Positions 48,496 to 57,114 of a DNA stretch of 64,000 bases are shown one piece after another. The stretch's first letter is position 1. Each line of letters starts with the position of its first letter. The stretch lies in NCBI GenBank assembly GCA_016197225.1, contig JACPWC010000029.1, positions 1-64,000 of the forward strand. The letters are read 5' to 3'. The position numbers and the translations under genes were made by a program. The stretch comes from Chloroflexota bacterium. Lineage in GTDB: Bacteria > Chloroflexota > Anaerolineae > Anaerolineales > VGOW01. A model generated the notes under the pieces. The model saw only the letters and a list, made by a program, of their open reading frames with translations, was not told the DNA's origin and searched no databases.

Positions 48496-49194
48496 CTAAA
48501 TCTTGTTTCCGTTTTCGTACAGCACGCCATCCAACACTTCGATCAGGCGCGGCATCCGCTTGGCTAACTCAACATCGTGAGTGACCATGATGAAGGTCTT
48601 GCCTTTCTTCACTAGCTCTTCAAACAGGGTGAAGACCATGTCAGCCGTCTTGCTGTCCAGGTTGCCGGTCGGCTCGTCGGCCATCAGTAAAGGCGGGTCG
48701 TTGGCCAGGGCGCGGGCAATGGCCGCCCGTTGTTGCTGGCCGCCGGAGAGCGTGTTCGGCAATTTGTGGGCCTGGTCGGCCAGCCCCACCTGCTCCAGCA
48801 AATTCATCGCCCGTTCAGGCCGCTCGCGCGGCTTCCACACCCGGCAGAAGTCCATAGGTAGCATCACGTTCTCGGCCACAGTCAGCGTCGGCAGAAGTTG
48901 AAAAAACTGGAAGATGACGCCAATGTTTTTGCCCCGGAAGCGGGCCAACTGGTTTTCACTCATCTTCTCAATCGGCTCCCCGGCCACACGCACACTGCCG
49001 CCGGTAGGCCGATCAATGCCGGTGATCATATTGATCAACGTAGACTTGCCAGAGCCGCTCGGCCCGCGCACACCCACAAACTCGCTCTGGTTCACTTCCA
49101 GGTTCACGCTCTTGAGCACGTGGATGACACCCGCCGGCCCCTGAAAGTCTTTGTTGACGTTCTCAACATGCACTAAAGGTTTATTTTCAGACAT
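48496..49194 (-). CDS. ABC transporter ATP-binding protein, MacB/LolD type
   Basis: Walker A GPSGSGKSTLINM, signature LSGGQQQRAAIARAL, Walker B LLMADEPTGNLD and VTHDVELAKRMPR are intact. It drives the FtsX permease downstream. Together the three genes form a MacAB-like exporter for antibiotics, peptides or lipids. An extended -10 promoter lies about 115 bases upstream. Confidence 0.9.
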   Translation of the reverse strand: MSENKPLVHVENVNKDFQGPAGVIHVLKSVNLEVNQSEFVGVRGPSGSGKSTLINMITGIDRPTGGSVRVAGEPIEKMSENQLARFRGKNIGVIFQFFQLLPTLTVAENVMLPMDFCRVWKPRERPERAMNLLEQVGLADQAHKLPNTLSGGQQQRAAIARALANDPPLLMADEPTGNLDSKTADMVFTLFEELVKKGKTFIMVTHDVELAKRMPRLIEVLDGVLYENGNKI

Positions 49195-49309
49195 AACGAT
49201 GAAGACCCGCTCTTTCGCGCAGAAACCCGCTCTCTGTCAACTCCGAAAGAAAACGGGTTTCCCAGATGTGAGACCTGTCAGGTCCTTGGTCAACTTCCGA
49301 TAAAGCCCA

Positions 49310-49318
49310 ATTATATCA
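49310..49318 (-). promoter_or_regulatory. Extended -10 promoter of the exporter operon
   Basis: On the - strand TGATATAAT gives an extended -10 (TG-N-TATAAT). The leader of about 110 bases contains GAAACCCG/CGGGTTTC arms (near 49225-49262) and a gagacctgtcaggtcc repeat fragment. Confidence 0.45.
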
Positions 49319-49354
49319 AGCCAGGGAACGCATTTCAGACTATTAGATTGACTT

Positions 49355-49440
49355 GGAGAGGGAAAGTTTCAGCCACGCTGACAAAGGGGCAACCGCCACG
49401 GCTGTGGAGGCAGATTCCAGGCCCGACCCGCCTATAAAAT
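49355..49440 (+). other. Structured non-coding stretch, weakly cobalamin-riboswitch-like
   Basis: GGGAAAG (about 49360), GGCAACCGCCACGGCTGTG (about 49387-49405) and a CCAGGCCCGACCCGCC tail (about 49418-49433) recall the conserved blocks of B12 riboswitches in order, but the fit is loose and the + strand leads only into the antisense of znuB. It could be a relic or chance. Confidence 0.15.
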
Positions 49441-49476
49441 TGCCAGCATCTTCGGGAAAGTTATGGGGTTACGACT

Positions 49477-50322
49477 TCAAACGTGCGTGTGTATCAATCG
49501 TCGAGCACTGCGTTTTTGAATAGAGGTAACGGCCAGCACTGCGCCAAAGACGGCCGCCTGAAGCAAAACGATTGACGCCCCAGACGACACATCCACGTAA
49601 TAGCTGAGGTACATGCCGACCAATCCGGTCAGCGCGCCAATGCCAACGGACGACAGCATCATCCGGCTAAAGCTATCGGTGAGCAGGCGCGCCGTGATTG
49701 CCGGAATGACCAGCGCCGCGGCAATCAAAGTAACGCCGAGAATCTGCATGGAAGCAATGAGCGCCGCGGCCAGCATCAGGGCAAAGATCGTATCTATCCA
49801 CTCGGTTTTGACGCCGTACACTTTTGCCACCTGAGAATCAAAGGTGGTGAACAGCAATTGCTTGTACAAAAAGAAGACGATGACTGCAACCATCAATGTT
49901 ACTGCGCCGACCACCAATACATCCTGCCAGGTGACGCCGAGAATGTTGCCGAACAAAGCCGCGTCGAAGGAGCGAGTGAAACGGCGGTAGCGGCTGATCA
50001 ACGCCACCCCGGCGGCGAAACTGGCGGTGGTGATGACGCCAATGGCGGCATCGGCGTTAATTTTTGTGCGGCGCACTGTCTGGTTGATCAAAAGCGCCGC
50101 AAGGAAACCCCATAGCCCCGCGCCAATATAAAAATTCCATTGCATCACAAAAGCCACCACCGCCCCGCCGAAGATGGCGTGCGACAAGCCATGTCCAATG
50201 TAGCTCATGCCCCGCAAGACGATGTAAACGCCAATCAGGCCACACAGGCCGCCCACCAGCACTGCGGCAATCGTCCCGTTGCGGAAAAATTCAAATTGAA
50301 AGGGTTCTAACAAGATTTCCAT
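49477..50322 (-). CDS. znuB: Zinc ABC transporter permease
   Basis: Eight to nine membrane helices with GMSYIGHGLSHAIFGGAVVAF and LQILGVTLIAAALVIPAITARLLTDSF mark the ABC-3 metal permease family (ZnuB/MntB). It overlaps znuC by 32 bases and ends the zur-znuA-znuC-znuB operon. The 281-residue length is normal. Confidence 0.9.
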   Translation of the reverse strand: MEILLEPFQFEFFRNGTIAAVLVGGLCGLIGVYIVLRGMSYIGHGLSHAIFGGAVVAFVMQWNFYIGAGLWGFLAALLINQTVRRTKINADAAIGVITTASFAAGVALISRYRRFTRSFDAALFGNILGVTWQDVLVVGAVTLMVAVIVFFLYKQLLFTTFDSQVAKVYGVKTEWIDTIFALMLAAALIASMQILGVTLIAAALVIPAITARLLTDSFSRMMLSSVGIGALTGLVGMYLSYYVDVSSGASIVLLQAAVFGAVLAVTSIQKRSARRLIHTHV

Positions 50323-51157
50323 CTTCCGGCTCCAGCGTTGTGGCCGGGGTTTCGCCGGCCACCGGATTCAGCACAATATCATGATAGCCATGACTATGCG
50401 GCTTCTGTTGCACGAATAGCATTCCATTTTGGCGAATCACAAGCATGTCGCCCTGGTAAGTTTCGTTGAGCGTCTCGACCGTGAAGACATCATCCGGCGC
50501 GCCCTGAGCAACTACCCGGCGATTGAGGCAAACCACCCAGGGCAGGTGAGAGGCGGCCATGTTGAGATCGTGGGTGGTGATTAGCACCGTGATGCCCTGC
50601 CGATTCAGGTCGGCCAGCATATGCAAAATGTTTTCCGCCGTTCGCAAATCCACACCCGAAGTCGGCTCATCCAGCACCAGCAAGTCAGGTTCGGAAATCA
50701 GGGCGCGGGCCAGAAAAACACGTTGCTGTTGCCCGCCGGACAGATCGCGAATATGCCGCCCCGCCAGTTTGGCAATATCCAGCCTTTCCAGCACAGCCCG
50801 CAAACGATGCTTGTCTTCGACGCTCGGCCAGGGCCAAATGCTCGACCGCTGTACCCGGCCCATTAATACCACCTGCTCAACGGTGACCGGGAAATTCCAG
50901 TCCACCGTCTCCAACTGCGGCACGTACCCAACCTGGGGCGCAGGCTGGCCATTGAGCGCCTGGCCGTGAATGCAGACCTCGCCATGCGTGGGCTGGAGTG
51001 TGCCAAGAATTAGTTTTAGCAGGCTGGTCTTACCGGCGCCGCTTGGCCCAACCAGCGCGGCGAACTGGCCGGGGTGCAGATGCAGGCAAACATTTTCCAA
51101 CACTGGCTCAGCGCCGTAGCCGAAACTGACATGATTGAGTTCGACAAGTGGTTGCAA
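50291..51157 (-). CDS. znuC: Zinc ABC transporter ATP-binding protein
   Basis: Walker A GPSGAGKTSLLKLIL, signature LSGGQQQRVFLARAL and Walker B LLVLDEPTSGVDL are intact, with the Q-loop in VGYVPQLETVDWNFP. A C-terminal tail past residue 245 contains PHSHGYHD, which could bind metal, and then NPVAGETPATTLEP encoded by a palindromic element (50340-50362). The 3' end overlaps znuB. Confidence 0.9.
   Translation of the reverse strand: MQPLVELNHVSFGYGAEPVLENVCLHLHPGQFAALVGPSGAGKTSLLKLILGTLQPTHGEVCIHGQALNGQPAPQVGYVPQLETVDWNFPVTVEQVVLMGRVQRSSIWPWPSVEDKHRLRAVLERLDIAKLAGRHIRDLSGGQQQRVFLARALISEPDLLVLDEPTSGVDLRTAENILHMLADLNRQGITVLITTHDLNMAASHLPWVVCLNRRVVAQGAPDDVFTVETLNETYQGDMLVIRQNGMLFVQQKPHSHGYHDIVLNPVAGETPATTLEPEDGNLVRTLSI
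50340..50362 (+). repeat. Palindromic element inside znuC, in frame
   Basis: GTGGCCGG (50340-50347) and CCGGCCAC (50355-50362) are perfect 8-base arms around GGTTTCG. It encodes VAGETPAT in the ZnuC tail, 18 bases from the znuB start. Confidence 0.65.
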
Positions 51158-51175
51158 GGTGCGGCTCTTTCTTAG

Positions 51176-51206
51176 CAGGGCGCTCTCTCGAGTCTCGAGC
51201 GCCCTG
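51176..51206 (-). repeat. Hairpin between znuA and znuC
   Basis: CAGGGCGCTC (51176-51185) pairs with GAGCGCCCTG (51197-51206). No T tract follows on the - strand, so it could stabilise or process the upstream znuA message so that it outnumbers the znuCB part. Confidence 0.6.
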
Positions 51207-51219
51207 TCAACTGTGCGAT

Positions 51220-52221
51220 TTACTGTTGTTGTTCCACTGTGCTGTCGAGGCCGGGCAAGTTCGAGGTATCAAAGCTGGCAATGAGGTCAGGGTTGCCCCC
51301 GAGGGCGGCGGCCATAATCTTGAGGTCTTCAACCATCAGGCCCAGATACGAGTGGTTCTTATCGCCCGGTTTGCCGGGCAGATCATCGTCGCGCAACGTG
51401 TCAACGTACTGCACCCCTGCTTCCTTACCGATCTGCGCCAGCACCGGGGACGGGAATACTTCTGAGCCGAAGATGGCTGGAACCTGCTCCTGTTTCACTT
51501 GTTCGATGAGCGCCGCGACTTCCTGGGCCGAGGGTTCGGCAAAGTCCGAGGGCTGGATGGCGCCGATGACGGTCATTCCATAGCGCGGGGCAAAGTAGGC
51601 AAAGGAATCGTGATACGTTAGCAATTTGCGGTTGCCTTCGGGAATGCTGGCAATTGTAGCCTTGATTGCTTGATCCAGCGCTTCGATCCGGACCTTGAAC
51701 GCATCGTAGTTCGCGCGGTAGTAATCGGCGTTGGCCGGGTCGCGGCGGACAAGAACGTCACGAGCAATCTCAGCATAGCGCAAAGCATAGATCGGGTTCG
51801 GCCACAGGTGCGGGTTAGGGCTACCGGCTTCTTTGGGGAACGAGAAGTCATACCTATACTGATCAGGCTTAATGGTCTGTTCGCCAAGCACAATAATTTC
51901 AGCGCCTTGCTTTTTGTTGGCTTCAGCCAGTTTCAGGGTAGGTTCTTCAAGCTTCAATCCGTTCACGAAGATCAAATCAGCCTTTGCCAATTTCTTAGCG
52001 TCCGACGGAGCAGGCTCAAATGTATGAGAGTTTGTGCCCTCAGGGACGATGCCCGACAGATTGATCTTATCGCCGCCGATATTGTAAATAATATTCGTAA
52101 TTGGCGAGACGGTGGTGACGACACTTAGATTCCCGGCCGCGATCGGGGTTGAGGCTCCGCCACAGGCGACCAACAGCAAACCGGCAAGGATCACTGCTAC
52201 AAGCGACTTTCTGAATTGCAC
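51220..52221 (-). CDS. znuA: Zinc-binding lipoprotein of the ABC transporter
   Basis: The lipobox LLVACGG directs lipid anchoring. Metal ligands typical of cluster A-I proteins are visible: His in TNSHTFEP, His in NPHLWPNP, His in TYHDSFAYF, and Asp in DTLRDDDLP. Three His plus Asp is the zinc-type set; Mn-type proteins carry Glu at the third place. No His-rich loop is present. The start is GTG with AAAGGAG upstream. Confidence 0.88.
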   Translation of the reverse strand: MQFRKSLVAVILAGLLLVACGGASTPIAAGNLSVVTTVSPITNIIYNIGGDKINLSGIVPEGTNSHTFEPAPSDAKKLAKADLIFVNGLKLEEPTLKLAEANKKQGAEIIVLGEQTIKPDQYRYDFSFPKEAGSPNPHLWPNPIYALRYAEIARDVLVRRDPANADYYRANYDAFKVRIEALDQAIKATIASIPEGNRKLLTYHDSFAYFAPRYGMTVIGAIQPSDFAEPSAQEVAALIEQVKQEQVPAIFGSEVFPSPVLAQIGKEAGVQYVDTLRDDDLPGKPGDKNHSYLGLMVEDLKIMAAALGGNPDLIASFDTSNLPGLDSTVEQQQ

Positions 52222-52275
52222 GGTGTAATTCTCCTTTGGGTTTTGGGATGTAAAGGCAATATCGGGGCTGATCCG

Positions 52276-52704
52276 TTATTTAAGCCGCTGGCACTTCTGG
52301 CACAAACCGAACAGAGTAACATGATCCATATCTATTACGAATTTTTTCTCGCGTTGAATCTCGTCAAACAAGCCTTTCACAACATCGTGACCGATTTGCA
52401 TTATCTTATTGCATTTGCGGCAGATCAAATGGTGATGAGGAACTTCTCCGGCGATTTCGTAATGCATCTGCCCGCCAATTTGGGCGGCCACCACCAGCCG
52501 CATATCGCACAGAAAATCCAAGTTGCGATAGATGGTGGCCTGGTTAATAGCCGGGGCTTTGGCGTGGATGTGCTTGTAAATTTCCTCAGGCGTAATATGC
52601 CCCCCGCTCTCGCAGATCACATCCAGGATCAACTGGCGTTGAGGTGTTACGCGAAACCCGCGTTCGCGCATGAGGGCGGCGTAATCAAAGGCATGGTGTG
52701 ACAT
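52276..52704 (-). CDS. zur: Fur-family metalloregulator, probably Zur
   Basis: A winged-helix N-terminal half (RGFRVTPQRQLILDVICESGGHITPEEIYKHI, NQATIYRNLDFL) is followed by a dimerisation half with HHHLICRKC and LCQKC, the paired CxxC structural zinc site. Position as first gene of a znuACB operon argues for Zur, a zinc-dependent repressor. A palindromic candidate operator lies 96 bases upstream. Confidence 0.87.
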   Translation of the reverse strand: MSHHAFDYAALMRERGFRVTPQRQLILDVICESGGHITPEEIYKHIHAKAPAINQATIYRNLDFLCDMRLVVAAQIGGQMHYEIAGEVPHHHLICRKCNKIMQIGHDVVKGLFDEIQREKKFVIDMDHVTLFGLCQKCQRLK

Positions 52705-52799
52705 ACCGCTTCTCGATTAGTCTAACATTCCCCTTTCTTGTTACATGGAGTTGAAATCACCAAGCCCGAAGACCTGTCCAGGGAACCCGCTCTTGGCTT

Positions 52800-52817
52800 A
52801 TTGCAAATACTTGCAAT
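52800..52817 (-). promoter_or_regulatory. Candidate Zur operator
   Basis: ATTGCAA-ATAC-TTGCAAT is a perfect 7-4-7 inverted repeat upstream of zur-znuACB. Size and symmetry fit a Fur-family dimer site. No second copy is seen upstream of another gene in the window. Confidence 0.5.
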
Positions 52818-52834
52818 AGCGCAGACAGCATAAC

Positions 52835-52868
52835 AAAAAAACGCCTGAGCGTCAACCGCTCAAGCGTT
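52835..52868 (-). terminator. Rho-independent terminator of rlmN
   Basis: On the - strand, AACGCTTGAGCGGTTGACGC pairs back with GCTCAGGCGTT and is followed by seven T residues. It lies 24 bases past the rlmN stop and ends the tig-to-rlmN run. Confidence 0.88.
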
Positions 52869-52891
52869 GGATGTACAAGGCTTTATTTCAA

Positions 52892-53944
52892 TTACGCCGG
52901 CGCGGACTTGCCAGCGGCTACCCGCAACTGCCCGCACCCGGCGTTGATGTCAATGCCGCGCCGGACGCGGACGGTGCAGGTGACGCCGCCGGCTTCTAAA
53001 ATGGCTTTGAAGTTGGCGACCCGTTCGCGGGTGGCCGCCGCCCCGGCGTAATCGCGCGTGGGGTTGAGCGGGATGATGTTGACATGGCACAACAGTTTGG
53101 GTTGGGTGATGAGCTTTACCAGTGCGTGCGCTTGAGCGGGTGTGTCGTTCTGACCTTGAATGAGCGCCCATTCAAACGAGAGGCGGCGGCCCGTTTTAGC
53201 AACGTACTCCCGGCAAGCCGGAAGCAAAACTTTGAGCGGGTATTTCTTGTTGATGGGCAGAAGCTCAGTTCGCAACTCGTCGGTAGCGGCGTGGAGGGAG
53301 ACGGCCAAATTCACCTGCCGTTTCTCGTCGGCAAAACGCTCAATCATCGGAACCAGGCCGACGGTGGAGATCGTGATTCGGCGCGCGCCGAAGTTAAATC
53401 CGGTCGGGTCGGTGAGGCGGTCAACGGCGGCCAGGGTGGCTTCGTAGTTATGAAACGGCTCGCCCATACCCATGACGACGACGTTGGACAGCGCGTCGTC
53501 CTTTTTCTTTAGCTCACGGGCAAACCACAACACCTGCTCCACAATTTCGCCGGCGCTCAGGTGGCGGTCGAAACCCATCTGACCGGTGGCGCAGAACACA
53601 CAACCCATGGTGCACCCGGCCTGGCTCGAGATACAGGCCGTCGGGCGCTGGTTGTAGCCCATGAGCACGCTGTCGATCTGGCGGTCATCGTCCAGGCGAA
53701 ACAACAACTTGTTGGTTGTGCCGTCGGTGGAATGCAAATTGATGGCAGGAGTGAGGCGGCTGAATTGCAGTTCGGCGCTGAGGTGTTGGCGAAGGGGTTT
53801 TGGCAAATCCGTCATGGCTTCAAACGAAGGCGCCAGTCGTTGATATGCCCAGCCCCACACTTGTTTGGCGCGAAAGGCGGGTTGCCCCCACCCAGCCAGC
53901 AGACTCGCGAGGTCAGCTAGCGAGAGATCGAAGAGGTAAGTCAT
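52892..53944 (-). CDS. rlmN: 23S rRNA (adenine-2503-C2)-methyltransferase
   Basis: The radical-SAM motif CTMGCVFC (near residue 109), GEPFHNYEA, SVSLHA-type LAVSLHAATDELR, and the C-terminal catalytic Cys (INAGCGQL) are all present. It methylates A2503 of 23S rRNA and A37 of some tRNAs. The start overlaps the TPR gene stop by four bases. The 350-residue length is standard. Confidence 0.94.
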   Translation of the reverse strand: MTYLFDLSLADLASLLAGWGQPAFRAKQVWGWAYQRLAPSFEAMTDLPKPLRQHLSAELQFSRLTPAINLHSTDGTTNKLLFRLDDDRQIDSVLMGYNQRPTACISSQAGCTMGCVFCATGQMGFDRHLSAGEIVEQVLWFARELKKKDDALSNVVVMGMGEPFHNYEATLAAVDRLTDPTGFNFGARRITISTVGLVPMIERFADEKRQVNLAVSLHAATDELRTELLPINKKYPLKVLLPACREYVAKTGRRLSFEWALIQGQNDTPAQAHALVKLITQPKLLCHVNIIPLNPTRDYAGAAATRERVANFKAILEAGGVTCTVRVRRGIDINAGCGQLRVAAGKSAPA

Positions 53945-55503
53945 TTCATGGCCGCAATCTGGGCCAGACGTTCCTCGGCCAGTTGTTTGTTCCGAGGGTC
54001 ACGGGCGCTCTGGGCCACCTTCCTGTAGTCTTCGGTCGCCCGCTTGAAATCGCCGCGCACAAAATAAATGTCGGCCCGGCTGAGGTAGCTGGGCAGGTCG
54101 TTGCGGTCGAGGGCGATGGCGCGAGTGAAGGCTTCGAGCGCTTCGTCCATCTGGTTGTTTTCGTAGTAGGCGCTTCCCAGGTTGAAGCGAAGCACCGAGT
54201 CGTTGGGCCGGATTTGAACACAGTGCAGAAAATCTTCAACGGCCTGTTTGTAGTTGCGCAGGCGATAGTGAATCTCGCCCCGGTCGCGATACAACTCAAC
54301 CGCCTCTGGCAAGCCCTCAATGGCCTTGTCGTAATCCGTCAACGCCGACGAAAAATCGCCCTTCTCTCTCACCAGCTTGCCGTGCAGGGCAAACACCACC
54401 GGGTCGTCCAGCCCGTGTTCAATGGCGGCGGTGAGGTCGGAGAGGGCCGAAAGCTTGTCGGCCCGCATGGCATGAATGCGCGCCCGCTCCTCGTAAGCGG
54501 CGGCAAAGGTCGGACGATTGATGATGGCCTGGCTGAAATCCTGCATGGCCTGATCGATCAGCCGGTTGGCCATGTTCACCAGGCCGCGCCGGTAATGGGC
54601 GTCGGCGTTTCGGCGGTCAATAGCCAACAGCCGCTCGTCGTTGGCGGCCAGGGCGTTGTAGTCTTTCAACTCCAGCAAGGCGTTGCCGCGCATCGAGAGC
54701 GCTTCTTTGTGATTGTCTTTCAAGGCCAGCACCTTGTCGAAGTCTTTGATGGCGGCCCGGAGTTGGCCGAGGCCGGCCTGACAACGCCCGCGATAGAAAT
54801 AGCTTTCAACTTGTTTAGACGCAACCTGAACCGCCTTGTCAAATTCGACGATGCCCTGTTTGTATTGCTTGAGTTCAAAACAGGCGACGCCGCAGTTGTG
54901 CAGGTAAAGCGGATTGGTCGGCTCCAGGGAAACGGCCATTTGATAGTCGGCCAGCGATTTGTCCAACTGCTTGAGCCAGTAATAGGCCAAGGCCCGCAAG
55001 CTGTAGCTGGCCGCCACTTTAGGCGCGAGGGTGATGGCCTTGCTCAAGTCGGCCACGGCGGCGTCGTATTGCTTGAGCTTCATGAAAGCTTCGCCGCGAC
55101 CGTAATAGCCGTGCGGCTTGTCGGCCATGAGCTTGATGCACTTGCCGTAGTCGGCGATGGCCCGCTCCGGCTGGCCCAGGTCTTCCAGGCAACGGGCGCG
55201 CTGATAAAACGCCTGCCCCAAATTGGGATCGATCTCGATTGCCTGAACGAGATCGGCGAGCGCCATTTTGGTCTCATTCATCAGGCGGTAGATGGCGGCC
55301 CGCTCCACAAGAATTTGGGCGTTGCCCGGTTGAATGTCGCGGGCGGTGGTGTAATCGGCGGCGGCATCGGGGTAATTCTCCAGTTGTTTGTGGATGACGG
55401 CCCGGGCCATGAACGTTTGCCAGTCGCCGGGGTTGCGGGAGATTTTGGCGTTGGCCTCAGCCAGGCGTTTTTCCAGTTCGGGAGCGGGTTTGGGTCGGGT
55501 CAT
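53941..55503 (-). CDS. Tetratricopeptide-repeat protein
   Basis: The 520-residue protein consists almost wholly of about 14 TPR units (for example YGRGEAFMKLKQYDAAVADLSKAI and NLGSAYYENNQMDEALEAFTRAIAL). No signal peptide or membrane helix is seen, so it is a cytosolic scaffold. It is coupled by ATGA overlaps to the HAD gene before it and rlmN after it. Partners are unknown. A long + strand open frame opposite it is an antisense artefact. Confidence 0.88.
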   Translation of the reverse strand: MTRPKPAPELEKRLAEANAKISRNPGDWQTFMARAVIHKQLENYPDAAADYTTARDIQPGNAQILVERAAIYRLMNETKMALADLVQAIEIDPNLGQAFYQRARCLEDLGQPERAIADYGKCIKLMADKPHGYYGRGEAFMKLKQYDAAVADLSKAITLAPKVAASYSLRALAYYWLKQLDKSLADYQMAVSLEPTNPLYLHNCGVACFELKQYKQGIVEFDKAVQVASKQVESYFYRGRCQAGLGQLRAAIKDFDKVLALKDNHKEALSMRGNALLELKDYNALAANDERLLAIDRRNADAHYRRGLVNMANRLIDQAMQDFSQAIINRPTFAAAYEERARIHAMRADKLSALSDLTAAIEHGLDDPVVFALHGKLVREKGDFSSALTDYDKAIEGLPEAVELYRDRGEIHYRLRNYKQAVEDFLHCVQIRPNDSVLRFNLGSAYYENNQMDEALEAFTRAIALDRNDLPSYLSRADIYFVRGDFKRATEDYRKVAQSARDPRNKQLAEERLAQIAAMK

Positions 55504-56294
55504 GGTTCGGCTTGCCAGTGCATGGTCAGGTCGGCAATGTCTGTAAAAATCCAGTCGGGCCGGTAGTTCACCCCGGCCAGGTGTTCACGAGACGATATCC
55601 CCGACAGAACAAGGATGCTGCGAAGGCCGGCGTTCACTGCGCCCAGGATGTCAGTCTCCAAACGGTCGCCCAGGGCAACGGTGTCGGCCAGACTACCGCC
55701 GAGGCGAGCCAGGGCCTGCTGGTACATGATCGGCTGAGGCTTGCCCACGATGACGGGCGCGACCTCGGTCGCCGTTTGTAATAATGCCAGAACCGCGCCG
55801 TTGCCGTGAACAATGCCGCGCTCGGTTGGCAAAGTTGTGTCGGGGTTGGCGCCGATGAAGGTTGCCCCGGCGCGAATGTTCAAGGTCGCCTGCGCCAGCT
55901 TCTCCCACGTCAGCCCGCGATCCATGCCCACCACCACGTAGTTCGCCTCCCCGTCGCTGAGGGTGAAGCCCTGCTCGGCCAGGGCCTGGGTGACGCCGGC
56001 TTCACCTATGGTATACACCGGTTCGCCTTTTGGCGCTATCCCGCTCAGATAGATGGCGGCGGCCTGGGCCGAGGTCAAAATTTCATCGCGGGTGACGGCC
56101 ACACCCATCTGCTCAAGCTTCGCCACATATTGATCCGGCGTCTGGCTGGCGTTGTTGGTCGCCAGAATAAAACGAATCGCCCGGCGGCGAAGGAAGGCGA
56201 AAAATTCGACCAGGCCAGGGAGGGCCGTTTCGCCGTGCCAGAGCACGCCGTCCATATCAATGATGAGATGGCGGATGGAGGTGAGGGAGGGCAT
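55500..56294 (-). CDS. HAD-IIA hydrolase (NagD-like)
   Basis: Motif I is IDMDGVLWHGE, motif II is LATNNASQTPDQY, and VGKPQPIMYQQAL with LGDRLETDILGAVNAGL supplies motifs III and IV. This is the subclass IIA layout of NagD/PGP/AraL sugar-phosphate and nucleotide phosphatases. It may clear damaged or excess phosphometabolites. Length (264) is normal. Confidence 0.88.
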   Translation of the reverse strand: MPSLTSIRHLIIDMDGVLWHGETALPGLVEFFAFLRRRAIRFILATNNASQTPDQYVAKLEQMGVAVTRDEILTSAQAAAIYLSGIAPKGEPVYTIGEAGVTQALAEQGFTLSDGEANYVVVGMDRGLTWEKLAQATLNIRAGATFIGANPDTTLPTERGIVHGNGAVLALLQTATEVAPVIVGKPQPIMYQQALARLGGSLADTVALGDRLETDILGAVNAGLRSILVLSGISSREHLAGVNYRPDWIFTDIADLTMHWQAEP

Positions 56295-56304
56295 TGAAAA
56301 AAAA

Positions 56305-56359
56305 GACGACAGACGACGGACGAAAGACCAATGTCGTCATTCGTCCGTCGTCTGTCGTC
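56305..56359 (+). repeat. GACGAC/GTCGTC palindromic repeat, perfect copy
   Basis: GACGACAGACGACGGACGA (56305-56323) is exactly mirrored by TCGTCCGTCGTCTGTCGTC (56341-56359). Related elements lie at 35765 and, inside a coding gene, at 30528. An A8 run precedes it. Confidence 0.9.
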
Positions 56360-56385
56360 GGACAAAGAAACTGTGTAGTTGCGAG

Positions 56386-57006
56386 CTATGCTTTCTTGCC
56401 GTTATCCGACCGTTCCGGGGCGGTGAGAATTTGATCGATCAGGCCATACTTGACCGCGCCTTCAGCGTCGAGGTAAAAGTCGCGCTCCACGTCGCGCTCG
56501 ATCACGTCGAGCGTCTGGCCAGTGTGCGTGGCCAGGATGCCGTTGAGCTTTTCGCGCAGGCGCAAAATTTCTTTGGCTTGAATTTCGATGTCGGTGGCCT
56601 GGCCCTGCGCCCCGCCGAGCGGCTGGTGCAGGTGGATGGTGGCGTTGGGCAAGGCGTAACGATAGCCTTTGGTTCCGGCAGTGAGAAGCACCGTGCCGAA
56701 CGAGGCGGTGACGCCGACGGCGACGGTGGAGACCGGGGCCGTCATTTGTTGCATGGTGTCGTAAATCGCCAGGCCGGCGTAAATCTGGCCGCCGGGCGAG
56801 TTGATGTACATCTGGATCAGTTTCTCCGGGTCTTCCTGGTTGAGGAAGAGGAGTTGGGCGACGATGACGTTCGCCACCTGATCGTTGATGGGCGTGCCCA
56901 CGAAGATGATGCGGTTCTTGAGAAGGAGGGAGTAGATGTCGTAAGCCCGTTCGCCCCGCCCGGACGTTTCGATCACCATTGGAATAAGGTTTTGTGGAAT
57001 CTGCAT
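56386..57006 (-). CDS. clpP: ATP-dependent Clp protease proteolytic subunit
   Basis: The catalytic Ser lies in [16 protein letters not shown], the His in HLHQPLGG, and the Asp in the YGLIDQIL region. [18 protein letters not shown] forms the oxyanion strand. It follows tig as in many bacteria, but clpX does not follow; a HAD gene and TPR gene do. The SFG in place of the usual SMG near the nucleophile is a minor variation. Length 206 is standard. Confidence 0.92.
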   Translation of the reverse strand: MQIPQNLIPMVIETSGRGERAYDIYSLLLKNRIIFVGTPINDQVANVIVAQLLFLNQEDPEKLIQMYINSPGGQIYAGLAIYDTMQQMTAPVSTVAVGVTASFGTVLLTAGTKGYRYALPNATIHLHQPLGGAQGQATDIEIQAKEILRLREKLNGILATHTGQTLDVIERDVERDFYLDAEGAVKYGLIDQILTAPERSDNGKKA

Positions 57007-57114
57007 TTTCCGTAAGTCCTTTCAGATAGCGCGTTTCCGCCGCGCCGGAATTGGTTCGCCTAAGCTAACACGCCGACTGTTAGAGTATTGCTAACAACCT
57101 GCCTAGCCGTTTGG

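Noticed and set aside
53800-55566. A 588-codon open frame on the + strand opposite the TPR and rlmN genes
   Set aside because: It lies antisense to a clear TPR protein and mirrors its repeats; high GC leaves complementary frames open. No family motif is seen.
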